A stretch of DNA of 64,000 bases from Chlorokybus atmophyticus (Eukaryota > Streptophyta > Chlorokybophyceae > Chlorokybales > Chlorokybaceae). The notes below the pieces were generated by a model. That model saw nothing but the letters and a program-made list of their open reading frames with translations. It was not told where the DNA came from and did no database searches. How positions within the stretch are numbered: position 1 is the stretch's first letter; the number at the start of each line of letters is the position of its first letter. The DNA is taken from positions 259,309 through 323,308 of the forward strand of contig RHPI01000385.1 of the NCBI GenBank assembly GCA_009103225.1, written 5' to 3'. Shown piece after piece: positions 28,072-37,679 of this stretch. Made by a program: the position numbers and the translations under genes.

Positions 28072-28458
28072 TCTCAGCTTCAAGTCCGAAGTTGGTGACC
28101 CAACAGGCTGGTGAATCCACACTGTGACGGTTGGTGGCGCTCACAGCAGGCACGCTGGTGGTTTCAAACAGTATATTTCAGATAGTATATTCAGCCGCCA
28201 AATGTCCTGAGCATGCTGTACACAGCGCGCAGTGAATCGTTCACAGACACAAAGGCTTGGTGGTGTTGGGCCATTAATTGAGCGGAATCGCTTACAAAGG
28301 TCCTCCCCTTGATCAGTTGCTTGCCATGCAGGGAGTGTTGCCTACTTCAGGCAAACCCTCCTGAATCTGAAGCTGAAGTTTGTGACTGTAGTTTGAACTT
28401 GCCTGCTATGCACATGTGCATAGGTAGCAGCACCTAGCAGGTAAGCAGACAAGCAGCC

Positions 28459-28482
28459 GATTCTGTGTGTACACACAGAATC
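28459..28482. repeat. Perfect 24 bp palindrome
   Basis: The arm GATTCTGTGTGT is followed by its reverse complement ACACACAGAATC. No neighbouring gene uses it obviously. Confidence 0.85.
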
Positions 28483-28796
28483 CGCTGCATGCAAGGCATG
28501 TGTTGCACAATCGCCTGGCCTGGGGCCCTAGTTCCAGACATACACATGCAATCGGTTGATAGATCTACAGGGCAACACCATCCATCAAGCAGCTTCGCAG
28601 AACACAGGGAATCTGACAGTTACCAACCAAACGCTTCCTGCACACTAGGCTGCTGTGCTAGAGTTGAAAAGCGCTTGCAGTTTTTTGCCCGAGGAAGGAG
28701 AGAGTGCGTACAAGCGAGCAGGCATGCACGACACCGTGAATGCAGCGTCCAGTACTACAAGCTGCGCTACTACAAAGCACAGCACAACCACGAGCA

Positions 28797-29081
28797 ATGG
28801 ACGCGTCTTCACCACCGCCACCATCGCCTATCAGTGCTTGTGCGCGCCGCATACAGCGCGCCATACACAGCGCGCTGCATCCTCGACAGCAAGCTGTACA
28901 CATGCTGGCCGTGCTCGGCGGGCACTGCTCGCAACACGGACCACCATCAGCCGTACTCCTGTTCGCGACCTCGCAGGGAGATCACCACGGACGCAGCGTG
29001 TTCACGTTGTACGACAGGGTCACGTCGTACACTACACCCTGCACAGCAAGTCAGACGCTGCTTGAAGGCGCCTGTAACTAA
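28797..29081 (+). CDS. Small hypothetical protein, weak
   Basis: A 94-codon ORF starts at an ATG in the context GAGCAATGGACG. It reads as a Pro-rich start (ASSPPPPSPISACARR) followed by a helical, His-rich stretch (ALHPRQQAVHMLAVLGGHC). No domain is recognised. The same DNA is also open in two other plus-strand frames, so openness alone is weak evidence. A GC-rich hairpin at 29088-29122 follows the stop. It could equally be non-coding. Confidence 0.22.
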   Translation: MDASSPPPPSPISACARRIQRAIHSALHPRQQAVHMLAVLGGHCSQHGPPSAVLLFATSQGDHHGRSVFTLYDRVTSYTTPCTASQTLLEGACN

Positions 29082-29336
29082 AGAAACCTCGGCCGCTTTG
29101 CTTGTGCAACACGGCCGAGGAGACCTAAGATCCAGACATAAGAACTTTGCGGCGCACCGAAAACGTAACGCTGATACCGTGCTGGTATCTTGTCAATATC
29201 TCAAATACCGCATCTCGCAGCCACGCTTTTTGGCGATCAGACTCGATCAGATGGCAGACCAGATTGCATCTCGATGATGTGCTTTGCTTGTGTTGTAGCA
29301 GCCTGCTATAAGCAAGCTAGTTTTGTGCACTTGCTG

Positions 29337-29893
29337 TGGGTATGCAACGTAGTCATCCCACAAACATGCTCATATGCAAGTAGTTAGCACACAATACTAA
29401 ACCACCAACACATTATTACACTTGGGGCCTTTATGAACTATCCCACACCATACCGAGTGCTTTATGTGCAATGTAATGCAAGTGTTAAGCAGCACGAGGA
29501 AGCAGCAACAGCCGATCCACGACTTAACCAACGTGGTTAAGTCGTGGATCGGCTGTAGCTGCTTCCTGTGAAGCGTAAATCATTTATGATATCCATACTA
29601 GGAGGCGAAGACGAGAAGCGGTAGTGGCGCGCAGCTATGAAGCAACAAATGGCAAGACAAGTGCGATGATGTGCAGTGATGTGCTGCGTGCTTTGCCGCC
29701 CAAGCTATATACCGCCCCGCCCCTTTTTCGCCACGCCTCTAGTCTAATTGTTTTTGCAGCGGTGGTTAGGGTTTCCATCGCGCGCCTCATAGCAGTAGTG
29801 AGTCAGTCGTGACAAGTCGACGCTCGGAGTACGGCACGCGATGCGTTAAGTCAACACGAAATAAATGATAATCTCAATAACACTGCATGAGGG
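29337..29893 (+). repeat. Dispersed repeat family R1, copy 1
   Basis: Aligns by eye along its length with 30300-30838. Shared blocks include GTAGTCATCCCA.AAACATGC, ATCCACGACTTAACCAAC, AGTAGTGGCGCGCAGCTA, and GTGATGTGCTGCGTGCT.TG. This copy carries an extra inverted duplication forming a 71 bp hairpin (29497-29567). The family is unknown; it looks like two copies of a non-autonomous element or LTR. Confidence 0.8.
29497..29567. repeat. Hairpin with 34 nt arms inside repeat R1 copy 1
   Basis: The left arm 29497-29530 pairs with 29534-29567 with a single mismatch and a 3 nt loop (ACG). The second R1 copy has only the left arm, so the right arm arose by an inverted duplication in this copy, or was lost from the other. 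Confidence 0.85.
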
Positions 29894-30299
29894 CAGACCA
29901 GCTGCTCCCCTCACGTATATACTTACCTGTGCTTGCATGTGTTGCCGTAGATGCTACCTCTGTGATAGTGGTTGTTGTAGATGTTGTCGCATGCTTGAAT
30001 CACTCCGTGTACGCCGCAGCTTGTTGACAACAGGGAGGTGTAGTGTCGCCTCTCAGCTACTACGTGTATGCAACTATATGCTCTACATGTCGGCCCCTGG
30101 GGCGTTTACAACATACAGCATACAAGCAACAAATCAACACGCTAATGCTCACTACATGCAAAAAAAAAAAAAGCAGACACAGTTCATGCTGTCTAAGATA
30201 CATGTATCGTAGACAGGCACCCGACAATGAGAGGTAGATGTTTTGGTTTAGATTAGCACCCTCCCGACCTCATACACCAGAATCCAGGGCTAAATGCAT

Positions 30300-30838
30300 A
30301 GGCTATGCATCGTAGTCATCCCATAAACATGCATATATGCAAGTATACTAGAATAAACCACCGACACCAACACATATATTACACCTTCATCACCTATCCT
30401 ACACCACAATTATTGCACCCGGGGCCTTCATCACCTATTCTACACCATACTAAGATCCTTATGTGCAATGCAATGCAAGTGTCGAGTAGCACGAGGAAAC
30501 AGCAATAACCAATCCACGACTTAACCAACCTGTGAAGCACAGGGAGTAGGTGAAGGTGTAAGCAGTAGTGGCGCGCAGCTAGGAAGCAACGAATGGCAAG
30601 ACAAGTTCAATGATGCGCAGTGATGTGCTGCGTGCTCTGCCGCCCAAGCTACATGCTGCCCCGCCCCTTCCCCGTCATGCCTCCAGTCTAATCGTGTTCT
30701 GATGGAGGTGGTTAGGGTTTTTATCGCGCGCCTTACGGCAGTTGTGAGTAGCCGTGAAAAGTCGACGTGCAGAGTACAGCACGCGACACATCAGGTAAAC
30801 ACGAAACAAATGATAATTATATCAATAACTATGCATGC
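30300..30838 (+). repeat. Dispersed repeat family R1, copy 2
   Basis: Diverged direct repeat of 29337-29893 (offset about 960 bp) with insertions near 30390-30450 and without the hairpin right arm. It ends close to the start of the foldback element at 30905. Confidence 0.8.
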
Positions 30839-30904
30839 TGATGGGAATGGCTCATGTAACATAACTGTTGCTGATGGCAAGGTTTATGGTAGTTTTGTAT
30901 CAAT

Positions 30905-31540
30905 GCGGCCAGCGGCCGCTATAGCCAGAGGATCTTCGGCTCTGTCAGCTGCCACGGCAGCAGCGGCGGTGTGGTCGGCGTGGCTGGTGGTGGTGTTGGG
31001 GTAGGGTGTTTAAGGGAGGAGGTGCACTCCCCTCTTGACATGCGCATTACGTGTGCGTATCACGTAATAAGAATGCAATCTTACTTGTATACATATGCGT
31101 GTCCTTGATGATGAAGTTCAGCAATAGAGCGAAAAGCATCGGCTATCGTATGGGGTTATTTGAGAGCTATTTGACGTGCGATATTATATATATCAATTGC
31201 AACTTTTTGACTTCATAGTGCATATAGCGGTGGCTTGAGCCACCGCTATATGCACTATATAATATCGCACGTCAAATAGCTCTCAAATAACCCCATACGC
31301 TAGCCGATGCTTTTTGCTTATTGTTGAACTTCATCATCAAGGACACGCATCTGTATACAAGTAAGATTGCATTCTTATTACGTGATACGCACACGTAATG
31401 CGCATGTCAAGAGGGGAGTGCAGCTTCTCCCTTAAATACCCTACCCCAACACCACCACCACCAGCCACGCCGACCACACCGCTGCTGCTGTGGCAGCTGA
31501 CAGAGCCGAAGATCCTCTGGCTATAGCGGCCGCTGGCCGC
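30905..31540. mobile_element. Foldback element with ~300-330 bp inverted arms
   Basis: The left arm 30905-31234 and right arm 31239-31540 are near-perfect reverse complements around a TTGA loop at 31235-31238. Each outer end begins GCGGCCAGCGGCCGCTATAG. The left arm has a ~27 bp insertion near the centre. There is no ORF. The arm sequence includes a GTGCACTCCC/CTCCCTTAAA motif that also occurs near 52150, so the arms may derive from the LTR of the old gypsy element that starts at about 31752. Confidence 0.85.
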
Positions 31541-31644
31541 AATAGCAGCGCTGCTATGCGGCTAATATCGGCATGAGATTCATGTCTCATGCCAATATCA
31601 GTGTTACAGATAAGTAACACTACATTAATGCCTTAACTACTAGG

Positions 31645-31752
31645 TCAACGGCCCTAATAAGGCTTAACTGGCTGTTTACTCGTTGGAGCCCTTATTTATC
31701 TTAGATAAGGGCGGGGAGCCTCTATGGAGGTAGCACTCCGTTACATTCCCCC
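31645..31752 (-). repeat. Terminal repeat of the old gypsy element, left (3') copy
   Basis: Read on minus, TGTAACGGAGTGCTACC begins right after a polypurine run (AAGTGGGGGGGAA), the layout expected for the start of a 3' LTR. The same sequence in the same orientation recurs at 52185-52287 (shared blocks CGTTGGAGCCCTTATTTATC and AGCACTCCGTTA, written on plus). The inner extent of the LTR is not resolved because the foldback follows. Confidence 0.6.
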
Positions 31753-31889
31753 CCACTTAGATTTCAATGTCCATTGAAGGGTTAGTAAAGCCCCACTACG
31801 AGCACTGAAATAAAAGCAGTTTGAGACCCAGGGCCGAAGCGGTAAGTATGTCTACCGGCACCCTTACCGTCCGCGTGTGGACACATCAC

Positions 31890-32280
31890 TCCAATACCCC
31901 AGAAGCATCTCTTGGCAGTTGGCAAGATTCTTTTTGGGCTATCATGTGTTGTGCTCAACATTATACCCTTTCCATTCCACTAGGTAAGATGACGCGCGTC
32001 CGCGTTGAGGATTACGGTGACTCGGAATTGCTTCCACCTCATACTCAAAAGTATTGTCACCATCCACTGCAACGGGGGGTGGAGGAGGTTGAACCCGATG
32101 TCAGAACGGTACGGTTCAGTACACTCACATGAAACACATTGTGAATGCGTATTGACTTTGGCAAGTTTCAACGATACGCGTGAGTGCCGACCTATCCATC
32201 ACTACGAAAGAGCCTATCTAACGAGGAAAAACTTGCGGGTACCCACTCCCTTAATGGATATGTTGTTGGGACTCAGAAGT
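31890..32280 (-). pseudogene. Old gypsy element: integrase C-terminus and chromodomain
   Basis: On the minus strand, frames with a few shifts read NNISIKGVGTRKF, then LPKSIRIHNVFHVSVL (the integrase C-terminal IHxVFHVS motif). A chromodomain-like stretch follows (FEYEVEAIPSHR, SSYLVEWKGYNVEHNT), after which the expected Trp codon is TGA followed by TAG. These are hallmarks of a chromovirus-clade Ty3/gypsy polyprotein. It is clearly dead. Confidence 0.7.
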
Positions 32281-32299
32281 ACTAAACAGCCCACATCGT

Positions 32300-32819
32300 A
32301 GTTGGCCTCTCTACCATGTGCATCAGCTTGGGCCTTTTGAAAGGAAATGAACAAAAACTTTAATGGCATACTTGGCAAGTACGTTATGGTTTACTTTACT
32401 TGGTAAACATCATTGTCTTTAGTAAAAGCAAGGAAAAGCATAAGCAGCATTGGGAAGCGGTGTCTGCCTTGCGGCGTACACATCGCTTATTGGCCAATTT
32501 GGCAAAGTGTGACATTTGCAAGACGGGGTTGCCATTTTCAAAGCATATGTGAGCGGTGCGGGTGTTAAACCTGACCCTTGCAAAGTGCAAGTTGTACAGG
32601 ATTGGCCTCAACCCAAGAATATCCATCAGCTGCGATTAGTCTTGGGATTGGTAAACTACTTTCGCAAGTTCATGATCGGGTACTCCACAATAACAGTGCT
32701 TTTATGAAAACTGTTGCAAACTTGCCTGTGGACGGTTAAGCAAGAAACTGCTATGTAACAAGTGAAGCTAGCTTTCACTTCAGCTCCAATGTTGGCATTG
32801 CCGAATTGGGACAAGCATC
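32300..32819 (+). pseudogene. Old gypsy element: reverse transcriptase C-terminal part
   Basis: Plus-strand frames read GILGKYVMVYF, NIIVFSKSKEKHKQHWEAV, DPCKVQVVQDWPQPKNIHQL, LVLGLVNYFRKFMIGYS, then FTSAPMLALPNWDKH, matching the RT thumb/connection of Ty3/gypsy. The frame is cut at 32819 by the younger element and resumes at 43937. It lies next to, but opposite in strand to, the integrase C-terminus, marking an inversion breakpoint at about 32290. Confidence 0.75.
32816..32819 (+). other. Target-site duplication CATC, left copy
   Basis: CATC precedes the TGTC start of the young element; the same four bases follow its GACA end at 43933-43936. Removing the insert with one CATC restores an open RNase H frame (GAC AAG CAT CTC ACT GTG) of the old gypsy element. 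Confidence 0.85.
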
Positions 32820-33424
32820 TGTCATGCCTATCGCCCAAGCATGCCAGCCTTCATCGGGCATGCCTACAGCGAGACCCTCGCCCGGCATACCAGCATGGCA
32901 ACCCGCGCGCGCCTCTGACCAGTAGCTAGGTCATGGCCCTAGAGTAGCTCGTGACCATAGCCTGCATAGGCACCGCGCGTAGCTGTTCAATTGTGAGTTC
33001 CGTTATAAGTCCGGTTCTATATCGAGTGGGCATTTCCTGTGGAAATAGCCTCGATATGACCGTTAGCTTATGTTCTGGACAGTCATGAGTTGACTTGTAT
33101 AAGTAGGCACAATGTTCACCGGATCAGCTGGTGACACTGTAAGTGAGAAAGCTAAGAGCTTGTGAAGCGACTTGAACTACGAACACACCGTCCTGGTTCC
33201 CAAGAATCCCCTCACCGTGTGAGAGCCTGTGCATGTTCTTGTGCACTGTGCTTGTCCTTGCTGTGAGCATTGTGTACTTGGTCGCGGTGTGCTTGTTGGC
33301 ATCAGTCAGGGCATAGCATCCACGTGTTGCTTGCTCATTCACCTCACTTAACAGTGTAATTTCTCTCCCACTCACGCAAAGAACTGTGTAAACAGCACTA
33401 CCTATAGTAGTGGCTTGTTAACTT
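32820..33424 (+). repeat. Terminal repeat A, left copy
   Basis: Begins TGTCATGCCTATCGCCC and ends ...GGCTTGTTAACTT. Near-identical to 43092-43704; it lacks an 8 bp TAGTTGTG segment near 32993 that the right copy has. It contains a TATAAG-like stretch near 33097 and is followed by non-repeated sequence. Confidence 0.92.
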
Positions 33425-33635
33425 ACAGAGTCACCCTCTTTTGCTCAAGTGAGTGTAGTTGCAGGCTGTACATCAGCATCGCAATCTGTAGTTGTACACA
33501 TCACAGTGCAGTGTTGTCACCGCCATCGCATAGCGCGCACAAGCGCTAGTGTGTTGGGTGATAGCAGCACTGGAGATCCCATTGTAGAGCACAAACACTC
33601 TACCCTTCATCCACTTTTACCATCGCATCAGCTGT

Positions 33636-34571
33636 ATGAGCAGGCCCACCCCTTTCTCGCCAATAGCAGAAGGGGACCTCAACAGCTGGAGCCTAACCTC
33701 CAACCTTACCTACGAGCGCGCAAGTGAAGGGAGCGATTACCGTAGCAGCAGAGGCTCACGCCCCGTCTCCGGCTTCACCTCCTCTCACTCCACTCCTCGT
33801 CAACGAGCCTCTCCACCACCGTCGGACAGTGACGACGAAGAGATGGAGCCTTCCAGCTCAACCAACTCCCTACGCTTCTCCGGACGCCCTGGCACCACCT
33901 CACTTGACGAGTTCATCATCAAGTTCCACTCCAAGATGCGGCAGCAAGCCCTCAAGAGCAAGGACTGGACAGACGAGGTATTGTTTCATGTGTCCGCTCA
34001 ATACCTTGATCATGAAGCACATGATGTGTGAAAGTCCGTCGCTAAGTTGCACAAGATTGATGGCTATGGCGAGTTGGCCAGCACAATAGCCGCCACGTCA
34101 CTGCACAGCCCATCGGTTCCTGTTCCTGCAGCAGCGGCCCCGCCCGCCTCAGTCACGGGTCTCACTCTAGCTGCAGCCCTGGAGAAGGCAGAGAATGAAG
34201 AAGTTGAGGTGGTAGTGGCCTCATTGACTCCTGCAGAGATCGAAAGCAAGAAGGCCGAGCGCCGGATCAAGATACTCAACCGCACCGCTGCCATCATTAG
34301 GGAGCAACAAGAGGAGCAGCAAGCTGCAGCATTGGAAATGGGTACGCCCCTGCTACCAACACCGAACTCGCGTGCTCCAGCGGGAGGCAGTGTTTTCACC
34401 CTCGGCTCAGTGGCATTGCGGGCACCCGCGCTCATGGTGGGCGCGGCTATGTCGGACTCCCCGTTGAAGGACCTCTACGCCGCACTCCGGCGCACCTTCC
34501 CACCTCAAACCAACAGCAAGGTGGAGGAGTTGAGGCGTTTTCGACGGAAGCCCCACGAGGACCCTCTCTGA
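33636..34571 (+). CDS. gag N-terminal region of the young element (split by an in-frame TGA)
   Basis: ATG at 33636 opens a Ser/Pro-rich segment with an acidic patch (SDSDDEEMEPSSS) and a capsid-like segment (TTSLDEFIIKFHSKMRQQAL, DEVLFHVSAQYLDHEAHDV). The frame meets TGA at 34029-34031 and continues at once in the same frame (KSVAKLHKIDGYGELAS) through a charged helical region (EIESKKAERRIKILN) to a second TGA at 34569-34571. Both stops fall in otherwise conserved-looking frame and are one C-to-T step from CGA. It acts as the structural polyprotein that packages element RNA; exact capsid boundaries are not visible. Confidence 0.7.
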
Positions 34572-34583
34572 CTGTATTCACGG

Positions 34584-37500
34584 TTGGAAGGGTTGCTTAA
34601 AGACACTGACTACAAGATCGTCAGTGAGGAGGCGGCGGCAGTGGTGTATGTGGCCGAGTTGGATCCCACCCTGAGTGAGTCAACGCGCCTGACGTTGAAC
34701 TACAGCAGGCCCCTCGGCTACACCCTCAAGGAAGCTTTCAAGACTGCACAAGCCATCCATAAGCGCGCAGTGTATGAGAAAGCGGTGCTGGACACCAACC
34801 GCAGTGCCTCACGGCCTATGGCAGGCACAAGTGCAGAGCCTCTTTGGCGAGACCGCAGCCGGGAGCCGCAAGGCATCCATTACAAGGATAAACGGTCAGC
34901 TCATGCTGCCCTTGTGGCCCCAGTGCTGTGCCAGCGGTGTGGTCGACATGGCCACTACCAAAAGGAGTGCACCGAAGATTACGGCAACCTTGTGTGCGAC
35001 CACTGCCACAAGACGGGACACTTGGAGACAGTATGCTGGCTCAAGTTCCCTGAGCTGCGGCCCCCTATTAGCTACAACAACGGCAACAACGCTGTTGGCT
35101 ACCGCGGCAACAACAACAACAACAACAACAACGGGGGCTACAACAACAGCAACCACGCTGGCGGCTACAACAACAGCAACAACTCTGGTGGTCGCAACAA
35201 CGGCAACAACGCTGGTGGCCACAACCCCAACAACAACAACAACGCTGGCGCCCGCAAGGAAGAAGCTGGCTATAGAGGGAAAAACCGCCCTCCACAGCAC
35301 AAAGGACTTGAGGGACGTCCTCGCGCTGGAGCCGCTGCTGTAAAGGCACCAACCAATCCACCGGCTATTGACCAAGTGGCAGCCCTGATGGCGCGCGTGG
35401 CACAGCTGGAGGAAAACAAGGAGCAGGACTATCAAGCCTGCTATGCTGCTAGGTGGGCGTCGATGGCACCGAAACGGGATAGGGACACTCCCACGCCGTC
35501 ACGCGTACAACCATCCAGACGTGCGCGCAGGGAAGCTGGCGCGTCGTCAACAGCGGCATCGTCGGACGCCACAAGTGGTGCTGCCTCGGCAGCCACAACA
35601 ACCGCTGGGACGCCGCCGTCGACGACACCGTCGGCGTCCACACCAACCACGACAGCAGGTGTTAGCACTCTTGGCACCACGCTGTTCCCAGTGATGGAGA
35701 GCACCCACGCCGCAGCAACCATGGTCGTTGGGTTCGTAAGTGGTGAATCTACCACTCCTGCCTCCATCGAAGCGACCACATCAACCGCAACTACTGCCAC
35801 CCTCACAGCCGCCACCTCAATAACGACGACTGCTGCAGGTGCCACCACCATCGCCTCTAGTAGTGCTGCCATACCCACCGTACCACTTCCTGAGGTTCGG
35901 ACGGCACCGCCACCAGCATTGGACGTCACACAGCAAGTACCACGCGGGCCACAAGCAGAACGCGCCTGGGCGTCGATTCTACGCAACGTGGAGCCCACCA
36001 CTATTGCGTACGGACCATGGGGGCAACGTACCACGCGCGTGGCACGCGATGATCGCATTTTGCCCCTACTACCTCCAGAATACCACACGCTGCCGGAACC
36101 CACACAACAGCAGCTGGAGGATGAAATCCTCGCCGGCACTGCACCAGAGATGAGGGATCGTCTGTTCGGGGTCACCTATCGCCGATCTGCGGTGTTGGAA
36201 CTGGCCATCCAGTTATTTCTGGCATTACACGCACGGTTGCAGGGCGCACCCAGCCAATCGCAACAGCCCATGCCCGCTCAACACATCGACTTCGAGCCTT
36301 CGCCACTGGACCCACTCGGCCTCCAGCGACACAAACTGCAAGACCTCGTGGTCACGATGTCTGACATCACGCTGGGCGCTGATCCCGCTCTCCGGGGGCT
36401 CACTCCAGGCAGTCGTCAAGAGCGTTTCTCTGCACTCGAACAGGCCCATCGGTATCGCATGGACCAAGCTGCCCAAGTGAACGCGCGCCGACAAGCGTAC
36501 CAAGCAGCACACGCCGTTATCATACCGACCGTAGCGCCAGCACATGTTGCCAGCGCCTCCACGGCGCCGACCACAGCGCACTCCACGGCGATCGCCATCG
36601 AGCAGCCGAGACACGCAACTGTTGCGGACCAAGCGAGGGCGTTGGCGCAACAATTGAGGGGGGTAATCGCCCCGCTGCTGCCTCCTTTGGTCGCAGACAT
36701 GCTTGAGGATCAACGCGATGCAGGGCGAGGGTACCTCACCCCGCAAGGGGACACCACACAACGAGGAGGAGCTGGTATGGTGGGGGAGCAACAACTCCGT
36801 ACCGCACTCATCCGGCAAGCAGTCATGTTGCACAGGCCTGAGGGCAACACATTAAGACAGATGATGGGGATGCAAGAGGGCAGCGCCGCTCGAGCTCGTC
36901 TCGTGACATGGCTCGTTGCCAATCACCCTGCTGTCCCCCTGTTTGCCTTTGGCAACCGAGCATCATGGTTGGGGGCATTCGTTCGTTCGCTGCGACAAGC
37001 ATACGACGAGGCTGCCACCACAGCCCCGGACACGCTGGAGGGAGTGCCAGAGGCAATGCTGCGGCTGCCAGGGGTGGAAGCCGCACGGCAACGGCGGCGC
37101 ATCGCCATTGCTCATGAGCTACACGCACAGCAGACTGACCTCCAGCGCACCCTACACGCTCGCGCCATGACCGTGCTCGATGTGGGAGTGGTACAAGGAA
37201 GGTGGGATGCCTACATGGCAGGGATCTTACGAGTCCCCACCATTACTCACGACATGCGGCGACAGCTACTACGCGCCGTATACCTGCAGCCCATGCCTCA
37301 ATATCATCATTGGACCGACACGGACACCGAGCCCACGGCCACGTGGGAAGGGACATTGGTCAGAGAAGCGGCTCATGCTGTGCGATGGACGTACGCCGCG
37401 GAGCAAGCTGAACGCGAGGCAGGCCCACAAACACCGGGTCCGCCGGGGTTTCCTCCACAGCCATTGGGTACGCCCGCGGGCATGATTCCAGCTTCGCAGA

Positions 37501-37679
37501 GGCGTTATCCACCTGCGCCGCCACCACAACCAGCGTCGGAACCTCCAGCACCGAGGCCCACCCGTGTCTACCAACCACCTCGAAGGACGGTTCGGCAGAG
37601 GGAGAGGGCACGGAGGGGGTTCTCCGGACCCAGCAGGCAGAGGAGCTCTGGCTGCCATGCGCTCAGCATCTCCAGCTGA
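34584..37679 (+). CDS. gag C-terminal region: zinc knuckles plus a ~550-residue unknown module
   Basis: Same frame as 33636-34571. After a capsid-like stretch (residues 1-100), two CCHC-type knuckles are coded at about 34927-35040 (CQRCGRHGHYQKEC and CDHCHKTGHLETVC), the usual nucleocapsid RNA-binding motifs. An Asn/Gly repeat region follows at 35075-35270, then a Lys/Arg patch (MAPKRDRDT, PSRRARREA) and a Thr/Ala/Ser-rich linker. From about 36000 to 37560 there is a regular, mostly helical sequence of some 520 residues (ERAWASILRNVEP, LPPEYHTLPEPTQQQLEDEI, ELAIQLFLALHARL) that matches no retroelement domain I know. The ORF ends Pro/Arg-rich at TGA 37677-37679 and overlaps the protease frame by about 115 nt. 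Confidence 0.8.
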   Translation: MEGLLKDTDYKIVSEEAAAVVYVAELDPTLSESTRLTLNYSRPLGYTLKEAFKTAQAIHKRAVYEKAVLDTNRSASRPMAGTSAEPLWRDRSREPQGIHYKDKRSAHAALVAPVLCQRCGRHGHYQKECTEDYGNLVCDHCHKTGHLETVCWLKFPELRPPISYNNGNNAVGYRGNNNNNNNNGGYNNSNHAGGYNNSNNSGGRNNGNNAGGHNPNNNNNAGARKEEAGYRGKNRPPQHKGLEGRPRAGAAAVKAPTNPPAIDQVAALMARVAQLEENKEQDYQACYAARWASMAPKRDRDTPTPSRVQPSRRARREAGASSTAASSDATSGAASAATTTAGTPPSTTPSASTPTTTAGVSTLGTTLFPVMESTHAAATMVVGFVSGESTTPASIEATTSTATTATLTAATSITTTAAGATTIASSSAAIPTVPLPEVRTAPPPALDVTQQVPRGPQAERAWASILRNVEPTTIAYGPWGQRTTRVARDDRILPLLPPEYHTLPEPTQQQLEDEILAGTAPEMRDRLFGVTYRRSAVLELAIQLFLALHARLQGAPSQSQQPMPAQHIDFEPSPLDPLGLQRHKLQDLVVTMSDITLGADPALRGLTPGSRQERFSALEQAHRYRMDQAAQVNARRQAYQAAHAVIIPTVAPAHVASASTAPTTAHSTAIAIEQPRHATVADQARALAQQLRGVIAPLLPPLVADMLEDQRDAGRGYLTPQGDTTQRGGAGMVGEQQLRTALIRQAVMLHRPEGNTLRQMMGMQEGSAARARLVTWLVANHPAVPLFAFGNRASWLGAFVRSLRQAYDEAATTAPDTLEGVPEAMLRLPGVEAARQRRRIAIAHELHAQQTDLQRTLHARAMTVLDVGVVQGRWDAYMAGILRVPTITHDMRRQLLRAVYLQPMPQYHHWTDTDTEPTATWEGTLVREAAHAVRWTYAAEQAEREAGPQTPGPPGFPPQPLGTPAGMIPASQRRYPPAPPPQPASEPPAPRPTRVYQPPRRTVRQRERARRGFSGPSRQRSSGCHALSISS

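Larger units (their letters stand above)
27019..29336. other. Intergenic region with scattered hairpins, no supported multi-exon gene
   Basis: This region is upstream of the lyase gene and left of the transposon zone. It holds several perfect or near-perfect inverted repeats (27969-27992, 28036-28071, 28459-28482, 29088-29122) and one weak ORF (28797-29081). Two short similar stretches at about 27600-27650 and 27715-27785 (GGTGACGTGATAC...AGAGGACA...) form a degenerate local duplication. Confidence 0.45.

Noticed and set aside
28465-29277. A 270-codon plus-strand ORF
   Set aside because: Arg/His/Cys-rich, no domain, and the DNA is open in all three plus frames; only the Met-started 94-codon frame was kept, at low confidence.
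35441-36175. A 244-codon minus-strand ORF (Val/Ala-rich)
   Set aside because: Shadow of the Thr/Ala-rich linker in gag of the young retroelement.
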